This document shows positions 1-8,429 of a stretch of 50,252 bases of DNA, in pieces. Each line of letters starts with the position of its first letter. Within the stretch, counting starts at the first letter, position 1. A program made the translations under genes and the position numbers. Below the pieces are notes generated by a model. The model worked only from the letters and a program-made list of their open reading frames with translations, was not told the origin of the DNA and did not search any database. This DNA comes from Mesostigma viride (taxonomy: Eukaryota; Streptophyta; Mesostigmatophyceae; Mesostigmatales; Mesostigmataceae). The stretch is taken from NCBI GenBank assembly GCA_009746045.1, contig RPFO01001213.1, positions 1 through 50,252 of the forward strand, read 5' to 3'.

Positions 1-690
<690 letters not shown>

Positions 691-744
691 CCCCCCTTTT
701 ACAAACACCATAATTCTGCCAACGTCACTCTTCCTGGACCGTGT

Positions 745-1160
745 GATAGTTACGCCCGCCGTCGTTTCTTGTCTTACTGGAAGAGCACATGACCAACATT
801 GGTTGTGCTAGTTACGCCCGCCGTCGTTTCTTTTGCCTTTTCGATGTCGAAATATATCTCGGGAAAGATGCACCCCCGTCAGTTAACTTGTCATCTTGTA
901 AGCTCAATCTTTCCATGATAGTTACGCCCGCCGTCGTTTCTTTTGCATCTTCGATGTCGAAGTGTTTGTCGTGAAAGTTGCATCCCCGTCAGCTTCTTGT
1001 AAGATCAATGTTTCATGATAGTTACGCCCGCCGTCGTTTCTTTTTTATTTTCGATGTCGAAGAATATGTCGTGAAAGTTGCAGCGCGTTCGTGTCCATTG
1101 TGATCTTGTGATATCAAAGTTTCCCATGATAGTTACGCCCGCCGTCGTTTCTGTTGCTTC
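745..1160 (+). repeat. Degenerate 100-111 bp tandem array with hairpin motif
   Basis: Five copies of the motif GTTACGCCCGCCGTCG followed by TTTCTT start at 749, 811, 921, 1021 and 1132. The last three spacings are 110, 100 and 111 bp. The longer units also carry a palindrome TTCGATGTCGAA just after the motif and CATGATA just before it. The array ends about 100 bp upstream of the first gene and may be its control region. Short open frames across it on the minus strand repeatedly read ETTAGVTIM, but I regard these as by-products of the repeat. Confidence 0.85.
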
Positions 1161-1262
1161 TCGTTCGTTTAAAATATCTAATGAAGTTTTTACCATCGTT
1201 CACCTAAAACAAATTACTTTAAATCTGCACCCGTTAAACCACACCCCCCTCGAAATGACTCC

Positions 1263-1502
1263 ATGGTTGCAGAACAAATGTCAGAAGAAGAACAAAAAAA
1301 ATGCTTCGGAAACCACAAGCGCAAAAGGAAAGCCGATGACAATTTAGAGACCCTCTCGGAGGATGTGCCGGAGTTGGTTTCTTCGGATGACGAGTTTGAA
1401 TACTCAAAAACATCAGGGGGACAAGTTCTTGAGAAAGCATGGAAGGTGTTTGTGACAAACGCGTTTGTGGAATGGATAAAAAAAAACTATTCCGAGGAAT
1501 AG
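1263..1502 (+). CDS. Small charged hypothetical protein
   Basis: A 79-residue reading frame with possible starts at 1263 and 1278; the second directly follows TTGCAGAACAA. The N-terminal half is lysine- and glutamate-rich with a basic patch (KRKRKADD, about residues 20-27) that could be a nuclear-localisation signal. A DDEFEY acidic stretch follows, then an amphipathic C-terminus (KVFVTNAFVEWIKKN). No known family is recognised. AATAAA-like signals lie about 20 bases after the stop, just before the next gene. The coding call rests on composition, the compact same-strand arrangement and the poly(A)-like signal, so it is moderate. Confidence 0.5.
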   Translation: MVAEQMSEEEQKKCFGNHKRKRKADDNLETLSEDVPELVSSDDEFEYSKTSGGQVLEKAWKVFVTNAFVEWIKKNYSEE

Positions 1503-1570
1503 TAACTTGTTATTATAAAATAATAAATTAATGTTTATGAATTTTTTTGTTCGTTTTTTCCCTGAAAAAG

Positions 1571-2326
1571 ATGGAGTCCGAGATCGTGAATGAAGTCTAC
1601 GGAAGCGTCCTTCAAAACGTTTTCAAACAAGTTCGCTTTCTGTCGCGTGTCATATTCGAGGAAGTTCGAGTCGCGCAGGAGAGGACAGGCCGCCACTTGG
1701 CCGTTTTATTGGCGTTTGATTCGTTCAGCCAAATGGAGAGAATTATGTACGCCCAGCTAGCTGATATGAACTTCTGTATTCAAGAGGGTTTTTTCAGACC
1801 ACAGATGGATCTAAGAGTGCCCATAGACCCAAGGACGGAGTTCCGCCTTTTGGTGTCGTTCATTACAAAGGGGCCAAAGATAGAGTTGGGGGAAGAGGAA
1901 GGGGCTCAGCTTGGGTGCACCTACGGGCGCGCATTTTACCCGAATGTTACGCATTCTCTGCGCGTGAGGGCTGATGCATGTGTAGGGGCAGTACCCCTCA
2001 ACATGAACTTTTTCTTGCTCTCTGACCCGATCGTGAGGGATGGGGATCGCATGCGTAGTACGCGAAAGTGCTCCAAGGAGGGGTGTGGGTGCGAAACAGG
2101 ACCTCATATCAAGTGGTGTAGAGGATGTAGGGATGCCAGATATTGCAGTGAGGAGTGCCAGCGTGCGGACTGGAGTAGGCATAAGGATAGATGCGAACGT
2201 CTGAGGCAAGCGAGGGAGGTGCTGGCAGGGGTGAAGTGGGGGGTTAACGTGACGACGATACTGGATAAAACTATGGGGTCTGATGTCGACTTCTCCTTCA
2301 ACTTCCACGACGGCTCTGCCTCTTAG
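1571..2326 (+). CDS. MYND-type zinc-finger protein
   Basis: A 251-residue protein. The first ATG in frame is at 1571 and follows a T-rich tract and AAAAAG; the frame is open slightly upstream but without an ATG. The N-terminal 160 residues match nothing I recognise. Residues about 167-208 form a MYND finger: a first cysteine cluster (C167, C172, C174), then W-C-x2-C, x4-Y-C-x3-C-Q, then D-W-x2-H-x3-C. MYND domains bind two zinc ions and usually mediate protein-protein contact, often in chromatin regulators; that is family knowledge, and the role here is unknown. No SET domain is visible. MYND proteins are common in protists and are also found in giant viruses. AATAAA lies at about 2373, with the next gene about 50 bases on. 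Confidence 0.85.
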   Translation: MESEIVNEVYGSVLQNVFKQVRFLSRVIFEEVRVAQERTGRHLAVLLAFDSFSQMERIMYAQLADMNFCIQEGFFRPQMDLRVPIDPRTEFRLLVSFITKGPKIELGEEEGAQLGCTYGRAFYPNVTHSLRVRADACVGAVPLNMNFFLLSDPIVRDGDRMRSTRKCSKEGCGCETGPHIKWCRGCRDARYCSEECQRADWSRHKDRCERLRQAREVLAGVKWGVNVTTILDKTMGSDVDFSFNFHDGSAS

Positions 2327-2420
2327 AAAAACTTGAAATGTAGAGTAATAACTTGTTTATATGATGTTATTTTAATAAATTAATGTTTATAACGTATCAT
2401 TTTCCTCCTACGCGCAGGAA

Positions 2421-2621
2421 ATGGTGGAGGTTAAGGAGAGTTTGGCCAAAAGGCAAAGGACCGACACACTTCGACATAATGGAAGGAGTCTTCCATTGTA
2501 CATCAAAAAAATAGTCGAGGATTACTGGCTCGCTTCCGACTCGACTCCTCGTCCGAGTCCGGTGATACCGGACAGTGTCAAAGTCTGGAAGGTTTCAGCA
2601 CATCAATCGCACATTGAATAG
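2421..2621 (+). CDS. Small basic hypothetical protein
   Basis: A 66-residue frame whose ATG is preceded by a pyrimidine-rich run and CGCGCAG with only GAA between. It begins MVEVKESLAKRQRTD (basic) and contains a YIKKIVEDYWLASDS segment that could form a helix, then a proline/serine-rich stretch. No family is recognised. The stop is followed 34 bases later by a copy of the island hairpin motif (2655) and then by TTAATAAA at about 2700. It fits the spacing of its same-strand neighbours, which is the main support. Confidence 0.45.
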   Translation: MVEVKESLAKRQRTDTLRHNGRSLPLYIKKIVEDYWLASDSTPRPSPVIPDSVKVWKVSAHQSHIE

Positions 2622-2654
2622 ATAATGTTTTATCGCCATATTGCTGTTCGACAA

Positions 2655-2677
2655 GTTGCGCCTTGGGGCGTTTCTTT
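2655..2677 (+). promoter_or_regulatory. Island hairpin motif, intergenic copy
   Basis: GTTG-CGCC-TTGG-GGCG-TTTCTTT: a perfect 4-bp stem (CGCC/GGCG) with a TTGG loop inside the conserved GTTG...TTTCTT flanks. It lies 34 bases after the stop of the 66-residue gene and upstream of the next start. A role in 3'-end formation or as a regulatory site is inference. Confidence 0.6.
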
Positions 2678-2785
2678 GCGCCAAATTTAAACCTTCGTAT
2701 TAATAAACAAGTACAATAAAAAAATTTCAAAACGTTTTTTGAATTTTATTTTCCGGGGCCGGTATGTTATCGTAACTTGTCGCAG

Positions 2786-3652
2786 ATGTCCGGTTCGACG
2801 GAAGATTCGTCCGATTCGTCTAGTCACCTCCTGATGGAGGATTGGCAACGACTTCAACAACACCAAGCGGTTGCCACTGTCATTCAGAGTGTTGCTCGCT
2901 CAATAGGGGCGCCGCGCAAGTGTGATGTGTCCACTTGCAAGAAAACCGCTCTCGGATTTGACTTGTATTGCCGAAAGCACGAAGAACATTCTCGTCACAT
3001 CGAAAATGCCCTCAGTCGCGGACTTGGAATGGCGGGCGCCCTCGGACCTGGATTGGCGGGGGGGGCCCTGCGACTTCGCCTGGACATGACTGTCGGAGAG
3101 GTCGTGGGTGTAAATTTTGATTTCACCAGGGGAGACGAGTACTTCCTTGAAGATTGGATAGTCAAAGACTCCGCGACAGGTGCGGACTTGGCAAAGGGAG
3201 GCTACGTTGCCGGCGCCCAAGAAAATGGTTGGAGTAGCTTGAGATGCTTTTTGATGACGACACCTTTTGCCGACTCGCGTGACACGGATGTAAGCGAACT
3301 TTATCGGCGTATGTGTTTTGCACTCGCCGACATTCCGCTGATAACTCAACGAGAGTTCGATTTTCGCGTGGAAACAAAAGCCAAAGCGATTGTATCCGGC
3401 GTGAAGGCGATTGTGGAGGAGGAGCAGGATTCTCTGTGTGCAGAGTATTTGGAGAGAGTGGCCCCGATGAAGACGAGGAGGTCCGAAATCTATCCTGACA
3501 CCGGCAACAAGGAGGCAAAGTTGGTGGCCGCCAAAGAAGAGATGTTCGCTCGTGTCGATGAAATGGCGGCGAAAGAGGTTCCGAGAGTTCGCTCGATCGG
3601 TTGTTGCAAAACCTGCAGAGAGTGGAACGAGTCGCGGGACAGTCTATATTGA
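2786..3652 (+). CDS. Hypothetical protein with C-x4-C-x10-C-x2-H motif (paralogue 1)
   Basis: A 288-residue protein read from the ATG at 2786, immediately after CGCAG. The N-terminus is serine/aspartate-rich. At about residues 47-67 there is C-x4-C-K-K-x8-C-x2-H, a short zinc-ligand pattern like the small C-x4-C-x10-C-x2-H knuckles seen in some plant and protist proteins. A glycine/leucine-rich linker follows (GLGMAGALGPGLAGG), then a mixed domain and a C-terminal charged helix. A late Cys cluster (CCKTC) sits near the end. The gene at 3933 has the same motif with identical spacing and the same upstream block (GGCCGGTATGTT...CGCAGATGTCC), so the two appear to be diverged duplicates. Function is unknown. 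Confidence 0.65.
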   Translation: MSGSTEDSSDSSSHLLMEDWQRLQQHQAVATVIQSVARSIGAPRKCDVSTCKKTALGFDLYCRKHEEHSRHIENALSRGLGMAGALGPGLAGGALRLRLDMTVGEVVGVNFDFTRGDEYFLEDWIVKDSATGADLAKGGYVAGAQENGWSSLRCFLMTTPFADSRDTDVSELYRRMCFALADIPLITQREFDFRVETKAKAIVSGVKAIVEEEQDSLCAEYLERVAPMKTRRSEIYPDTGNKEAKLVAAKEEMFARVDEMAAKEVPRVRSIGCCKTCREWNESRDSLY

Positions 3653-3657
3653 TATGA

Positions 3658-3678
3658 GTTGCGCCCGCCGGCGTTTCT
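3658..3678 (+). promoter_or_regulatory. Island hairpin motif copy
   Basis: GTTG-CGCC-CGCC-GGCG-TTTCT, with a perfect CGCC/GGCG stem. It starts 6 bases after the stop codon of the preceding gene, so it would lie in the 3' UTR. Confidence 0.6.
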
Positions 3679-3797
3679 CTGGTCTTGAATGCCCCCCCTC
3701 TACATACACATTATATTGTCTGGACATTCGTATGTAGTGACAATCGTAGTCGATGTGATTGCCATTCGTTTGTACGTAGAAAGTGGTTGTTGAGGAA

Positions 3798-3818
3798 GTT
3801 GCGCCCCAGGGCGTTTCT
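3798..3818 (+). promoter_or_regulatory. Island hairpin motif copy
   Basis: GTTG-CGCC-CCAG-GGCG-TTTCT: same flanks and stem as the copy at 3658 but with a different loop. It lies 135 bases before the next start codon, upstream of an AATAAA at about 3870. Confidence 0.6.
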
Positions 3819-3932
3819 TTGTTGCATTTTCTTCAAATTTTAGCTCGCATAAATAGATGAAGATGACTTAATAAATGCCAGTTTTTTTTAATAATATAAA
3901 CTACTCGCGGCCGGTATGTTCTGGTTTCGCAG

Positions 3933-4667
3933 ATGTCCAGTCTGACGGTCGACATAAGGGGACGTCCATATCAGGACGCTGTTTTCCGGATTTTTGAGAA
4001 GGATCCCGAAAAGAAGTGCCGGGATAGGAAATGTAAAAAGCTGTCAATTACCGACATGGGTCTGTGTGGGGAACACATCGTAGCTTTTGGAAAGGACATG
4101 ATTTCCCGTCATTTGCAACAATACGTTGACAACAATTGTGTGGGAGGGGCGCAGATGGACGTCCTTCTTGAGGATGGAGTGGACGGAGCCAAAAGGGCTG
4201 TAATTCGGCTGTCGGAAATGGATGATGACAAAGAGGACGTGAACATTCGCCTTAGGAGGCACGACGACAACACGGCCGATTGTGTGTTTGGGTCTGGAGG
4301 AATGGCGGATGAGAGCCAGGTCTTCCATGATGCCGCGGAGAAGGTGGTTGAATGGATGATGGGTTGGTCAAATCTTGACGTTCGCATATTCAACCGTCTG
4401 ACGTCTGATTTCCTTCTTAGGGGAAGTTTCAAGATGGTTGACCGTGCAAGGCAGTCCAGGAACCAGGTATCCCTTTCCATGGCCAGTCCGATCGCACGCA
4501 TGATTAAGGAGGGCCCTCTTCCGCGCAACCTTGCCTCGAGATTTCGAAAATACCATGAAGGGCTCGACCGAAAATCAGCAGCGATTTCCCATTCGCGAAC
4601 CACTTATGGGTCGACGGAGTTGGTAACCGAATTTTTTTGCATTTCCTTGCCAAATGATTCTTTATGA
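3933..4667 (+). CDS. Hypothetical protein with C-x4-C-x10-C-x2-H motif (paralogue 2)
   Basis: A 244-residue protein starting at an ATG directly after TTTCGCAG. At about residues 29-49 it has C-x4-C-K-K-x8-C-x2-H, with the same spacing and the same KK after the second cysteine as the upstream paralogue. The remainder is rich in D, R and M, with an acidic-basic central part (LSEMDDDKEDVNIRLRR) and a helical stretch around VFHDAAEKVVEWMMGW. Outside the motif, similarity to the paralogue is not obvious by eye. The upstream block shared with the paralogue (GGCCGGTATGTT then CGCAG) points to duplication of gene plus promoter. No function is known to me. Confidence 0.65.
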   Translation: MSSLTVDIRGRPYQDAVFRIFEKDPEKKCRDRKCKKLSITDMGLCGEHIVAFGKDMISRHLQQYVDNNCVGGAQMDVLLEDGVDGAKRAVIRLSEMDDDKEDVNIRLRRHDDNTADCVFGSGGMADESQVFHDAAEKVVEWMMGWSNLDVRIFNRLTSDFLLRGSFKMVDRARQSRNQVSLSMASPIARMIKEGPLPRNLASRFRKYHEGLDRKSAAISHSRTTYGSTELVTEFFCISLPNDSL

Positions 4668-4707
4668 GGGACATAGAGTTGTTTGTATAGAGAGTGAATT
4701 GACGAAA

Positions 4708-4842
4708 GTTGCGACGGCGGTCGCATCTTTTAGTGCGTCGTTCTCTTGTTATGAATCTCTGTTCATTCTGAATTATAACGTTGTTTGTACCTTGACATAA
4801 TGATGCATTTTTTGTATTGAGTTGCGACGTGGGGCGCATCTT
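4708..4842 (+). promoter_or_regulatory. Two island hairpin motif copies
   Basis: The copy at 4708-4729 reads GTTG-CGAC-GGCG-GTCG-CATCTT, a perfect stem in which the third pair has changed from C-G to A-T; with flanking bases it extends to GCGAC/GTCGC. The copy at 4821-4842 reads GTTG-CGAC-GTGG-GGCG-CATCTT, with one mismatch. They lie between the stop at 4667 and the start at 4891. Confidence 0.6.
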
Positions 4843-4890
4843 CCTGCTGACTCGTATGATTTTTCCAATTTTTTTGTTTTGTTGTTGCAG

Positions 4891-5560
4891 ATGGAAAAGG
4901 GCGGCCCTACATCGCAGGTGGTCGGCGACTCTCCCCCTAGGGGGGAAGGTCTGAAGGGCAACCAGTTCAGGCCCAAGGCGCCTCCTCACAACAGCCTCCT
5001 CACAAGCGTGCAAGGGAGGGCACGCCGCCCCCAATGGTGGAATCTGGTGTCAGCTTTGCCGCGGTCACTGGGAAGGATGAGTACCACGGTGGTCTTGAGA
5101 TGGTGGACGATCCGGTTAAGCGGATTCAGATTGAGCGGTTTGAGCGACTCGCGAATGGCACTCGTGAACAGCAATTCGCGCTGTACCAAGACATCCTTAA
5201 TGACAAACCTGAAGTCGCCAAGGTGCCTTATACCTCCAAGCGCACATTCATGCCTCGTTTCGAAACCCTGCTCCAGCAGGAGCTAAGGTTGCGTCGGTTG
5301 GCTCAGAATGCGCCAGAGACAGTAGCCGCCGCGCCCTCCCATGCCGCGCCTGCCGCAGTAGCCCAAAAGAGGGGGGAGAGTGTGCACGAGTCGGCCGCAG
5401 TGCCCTCAACCGCAAGGGATCCCCCCGCGACTTCCAAGCCGGTCGCGACGGGCGATATGCCCCCGCCGCGGCAAGGGGAAGGGGGAAGGGGGTCGATGGA
5501 GGGGAAGTCGATGTTTTCGATATGACGCTGGGCAATTTGGAAGGTGGCGGGCCGATCTTC
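4891..5560 (+). CDS. First visible exon of multi-exon charged gene, frame-disrupted
   Basis: The ATG at 4891 follows a long T/G-rich tract and TTGCAG, so it sits at a splice-acceptor-like site. The first 15-20 codons (MEKGGPTSQVV...) are followed in another frame by a basic segment (PPHKRAREGTPPP), then GVSFAAVTGKDEYHGG, DDPVKRIQIERFERLANG and an A/P-rich linker. A second frame change in a G/A-rich run near 5,480-5,500 is needed to read EVDVFDMTLGNLEGGGPIF, which ends exactly at a consensus donor GTAAGT (5561). Both changes fall in purine or G homopolymers, where sequencing errors are likely. I recognise no family. A nuclear protein is suggested only by the basic patch. Confidence 0.5.
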
Positions 5561-5681
5561 GTAAGTCTCCGCCCATTTAATTGATGTCGTGAAATACAAT
5601 AAGCATTTTTTTGCAATATTCGCCAGACATGTCATTTCCGACAACTAAGCGGATTTTTACTTTCCGTTGAAATGTTCGCAG

Positions 5682-5738
5682 GGCCGGCAAGAGGATGTGG
5701 GTGCAAGAGAAGCCCGCTCAATGGCGGGAAGCACCCAG
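5682..5738 (+). CDS. Small internal exon (predicted)
   Basis: A 57-base segment after TTCGCAG and before GTACAT, reading GRQEDVGAREARSMAGSTQ. It is a multiple of three and open in the frame used. It is glycine-, arginine- and glutamate-rich like its neighbours in the same gene. The donor is not a strong consensus, so the call is tentative. Confidence 0.35.
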
Positions 5739-5865
5739 GTACATGAGTGCGTCAGATTCCTCTCCGGTTTACTTGTATTGAAAAGGTTTGCGTGCGTATA
5801 TCCTTGTTTATTTTTGTAGTAATTTTTTTCTTGTGAATGGACAATCGCGTTTGCTATTTTTACAG

Positions 5866-5946
5866 GGAAGTCCGTTCGAGCAGCAAGAGGGCGGTGAGAG
5901 GAGGGGAAGTGGATCTTACGGTGGTTCCACTGCAGAGGGGGGAAGG
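5866..5946 (+). CDS. Small internal exon (predicted)
   Basis: An 81-base segment bounded by TTTTTACAG and GTAAGT, both strong splice signals. It reads GSPFEQQEGGERRGSGSY followed by GGSTAEGGR, low-complexity G/E/S as in the flanking exons. The length is a multiple of three. Confidence 0.5.
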
Positions 5947-6001
5947 GTAAGTTACCGTTGACTTACAAATTGAAAGTTTAGGTTCGTCCTCAATTGACAG
6001 A

Positions 6002-6022
6002 GTTACGACGGCCGGCGTTTCT
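6002..6022 (+). promoter_or_regulatory. Island hairpin motif inside intron
   Basis: GTTA-CGAC-GGCC-GGCG-TTTCT (one stem mismatch). It lies in the predicted intron 5947-6070, about 50 bases before the acceptor TTGCAG. Confidence 0.55.
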
Positions 6023-6070
6023 TTACACTTTTCTTACATTAAAAATCTTCCGTTGATAATGTTCTTGCAG

Positions 6071-6576
6071 GAAGCCGGTCGTCAGGGTGGGGCAAATCTC
6101 CAGGGAGAGGGGGCTATCGCTGTCGGTGAGCCTGTGTCAGAGGGCGCGGGTGGAAGCGACGGCGATACTGCGAAAATGACACGCTTTAAGGAGCAAGCGG
6201 ATGCTTATAAACTGAGGACGTTGGCAAAGCGGGTTGTGGCCGAGGTGAGAACGGAAACAGCCCCACCTGAGGTACGGAACCAGATGATGACTCTCCATCA
6301 AGTCGCTGAGTTGATCGTGAAGAATGCGTGCGCGCCCGATGGCGCCACACAGCCTGAGGAGATCCCGAGCGCCAAGGCCTTGATAAAGTGGATGCAGGAG
6401 AACCTGTTCGAGGGCAAAGGAAGGAGAGGAAGTGTAAACTGTTGACGGTGACGATGGCGGACGCCAAGACTCTGATCAAGATGTTGAAGGAACACGATGC
6501 CCGCCGGGACAAGTCTCCGAAGATCGCGAAGGGGTCGAAGAAAGCGGCTGAAGCAGCAGCGGTTGAGGGGAATGAG
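6071..6576 (+). CDS. Internal exon, frame-disrupted
   Basis: It begins after TTCTTGCAG with EAGRQGGANLQGEG and continues into a better-defined helical domain: RFKEQADAYKLRTLAKRVV, TETAPPEVRNQMMTLHQ and EEIPSAKALIKWMQENLFE. The frame then closes at about 6,443. The adjacent frame continues naturally with MADAKTLIKMLKEHDARR and a lysine/alanine-rich run up to the GTAAGT donor at 6577. One frame change around 6,415-6,430 (AGGAAGGAGAGGAAG) is therefore needed. The repeated AKALIKWMQ and AKTLIKMLK pieces resemble each other, suggesting an internal duplication. No family is recognised. Confidence 0.5.
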
Positions 6577-7003
6577 GTAAGTCTACCTCTGTTGTGAGGG
6601 GGCTTTGTTCTTGAGGTCCACGTTTCATGTAGGTTGCGACGGCCGGCGTTTCTCAAGTGTGACATTTACTTTATTCCTTTTGTTATGCTTTCCTGATTTT
6701 TTCCTATCATTGTTAGGGAAATGAGCCAAGTGTACCTCTGTTGTGAGGGGGCTTCTTGAGATCCAGGTTTCATCTAGGTTGCGACGGCCGGCGTTTCTCA
6801 AGTGTGACACTTCCTTTTGACTATGTTTTCCTGATTTTTTCGCATCACGGTTGAGGGAAATGAGGTAAGTGTACCTCTGTTGTGAGGGGGGCTTTGATGT
6901 TGAGGTTCAGGTTTCATGTAGGTTGCGACGGCCGGCGTTTCTCAATCGACATTTACTTTATTCCTTTTGGTTATGCTTTCCTGATTTTTTCGCATCACTG
7001 CAG
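6577..7003 (+). repeat. Intron built of three tandem ~145-bp units
   Basis: The presumed intron between the exons ending at 6576 and starting at 7004 consists of three near-identical units, starting at about 6,567, 6,718 and 6,855. Each unit opens with an exon-like GGGAAATGAG and a GTAAGT-like donor (degraded to CCAAGT in the middle one). CTCTGTTGTGAGGGGGCTT follows, then one island hairpin motif (6633, 6778, 6922), then a T-rich acceptor-like tract. Only the first donor and last acceptor (CACTGCAG) are needed. The unit looks like a donor-plus-intron segment duplicated in tandem. Confidence 0.75.
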
Positions 7004-8184
7004 TACGTGCAGGCCGAGAGGGCGACCCACGCGGCCATCCTGTACTCAATCAGCCTCGACCAGCACGCGCGCGCTCGGATGTGAAAATAGAGTACGTGGA
7101 CTGCTGCCGTCGACGAACACCAGAAGGGACTCTCCGAAGCACTTGCGACCTACAAGGGGAAGGCGCTGAAGGGAAAGGGGAAAGGAAAGGAGGTGGAGGT
7201 TGCGGATGCTCCCGTGTCTCTGCTTGAGAAATGGGAGAAGTCCCCGGTGTCGCAGGATGATGATGACATCCTGGATGTGAACGATGAGATCGCGAAGGGC
7301 AAACGGTTGCGGAAGCAGCTTGCCGTTCAGCCTCGGGACCTCGATGAGATGTCCAAAGCCTTGGTGCATCGAAATCGGGTGTGGACAAGGAACCTGTTCG
7401 TGGGCCTCAGAAGCTCCTCGCACGAGACTTGCATCTGTCTAGAGCCGAGCAGAACGCCACCATTTTTGCAAACTCGGAGTCCGACTACGGCCACGACAAG
7501 CTGGTGATTCCTGTGTGGCGGTACTCGTTCCAGTTTTTGGCTGACCGGTGCCCCAACACTTTTCATGACTGGATGAAAAAGGAAGGCACCCAGCGTCAGC
7601 TCGCGCAACTCTTCGGGGAGATGGGGGGGCACGGACAATGAAGGCTGGCTACGCTCGCGCAATGACTGACAAAGAGATTGATATCTACCTGCGAACGAGC
7701 TCGGCCAAGGAGATGGCCGAAGCTGCTTCCACCGCGGTTCTGACAGGACCGGCCGATATTCTGGACGATCTTAAGCCCGTGGACGTGAGAAAGGCCGCGC
7801 TTTTGGACAGTTTGTGCAAGTCCGCCTGGGAGATGGCTCCACTCGAGAGAAGCCACCGTTGCCGCCAGCCATTTGCGGCTTTCTCGTGCTGGACGGGAAC
7901 CACTTTACCACACTCATCAAATCGGTGAAATTCGAACTGGTCACCCCAAATATGACGGTGGACCAAAGATCTGTGTGGTACAGGCAATGCTGAATGGTTT
8001 CATGAAGGCGGAAAAGCTCAGGGTCGTTGCGCGGGGAGGGAAGGAGCAGGAGGTCACGAAGACCGTGGCCGCGGCGAAGCTGGAGGAGTGGGCAACTGAT
8101 TGGACGAATTTCGGGGGGGTGGACGTGCAGATGCTCAAGGGTGAGACCATCCTGCCGACCTGGTGGCAGATCCGTGAACAGAAG
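7004..8184 (+). CDS. Large internal exon, several frame disruptions
   Basis: From the acceptor CACTGCAG (7001) to GTAAGC (8185) the conceptual protein can be followed only by changing frame about five times. The pieces in order are YVQAERATHAAILYSISLDQ, DEHQKGLSEALATYKG with a KGKGKGK linker, ADAPVSLLEKWEKSP, DDILDVNDEIAKGKRLRKQL, ANSESDYGHDKLVIPVWRY, DRCPNTFHDWMKKEGTQRQL, MTDKEIDIYLRTSSAKEMAE, LVLDGNHFTTLIKSVKFELV and AMLNGFMKAEKLRVVARGG, ending near ILPTWWQIREQK. Each piece has normal globular composition, so this is or was a real gene. I recognise no catalytic motif. Either the locus is a decaying pseudogene or the consensus has indels. Confidence 0.5.
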
Positions 8185-8429
8185 GTAAGCCAGGTTGCGA
8201 CCGCCGGCGTTTCTATAAGTGGTTTTCTTGTGTTAATTTCAGTATGCCATTAGTTCGGTCAAGATGCGACCGCCGGCGTTTCTATAAGGGGTTTTCATGT
8301 TCCACCATATTTTGGTCAAGATGCGACCGCCGGCGTTTCTGTCAGTCGTTTCTTGTTCTCAGTTGAGTTGTGCTTATTTGGGAGGACTGTCGATGTGTCT
8401 CTGCGCGTTGTTGCCCTACGGCGATGCAG
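8185..8429 (+). repeat. Intron with three island hairpin motifs
   Basis: Predicted intron (donor GTAAGC, acceptor GCGATGCAG). It holds motif copies at 8194, 8263 and 8320, each reading GTTG or GATG, then CGAC-CGCC-GGCG and TTTCT. The latter two lie in a partial 57-bp tandem duplication (GGTCAAGATGCGACC...). There is no other content. Confidence 0.7.

Noticed and set aside
1005-1196. Minus-strand frame with repeated ETTAGVTIM
   Set aside because: Arises because the hairpin motif is repeated; too short and interrupted to be a gene, unlike the frame-preserving 10.3-kb repeat.
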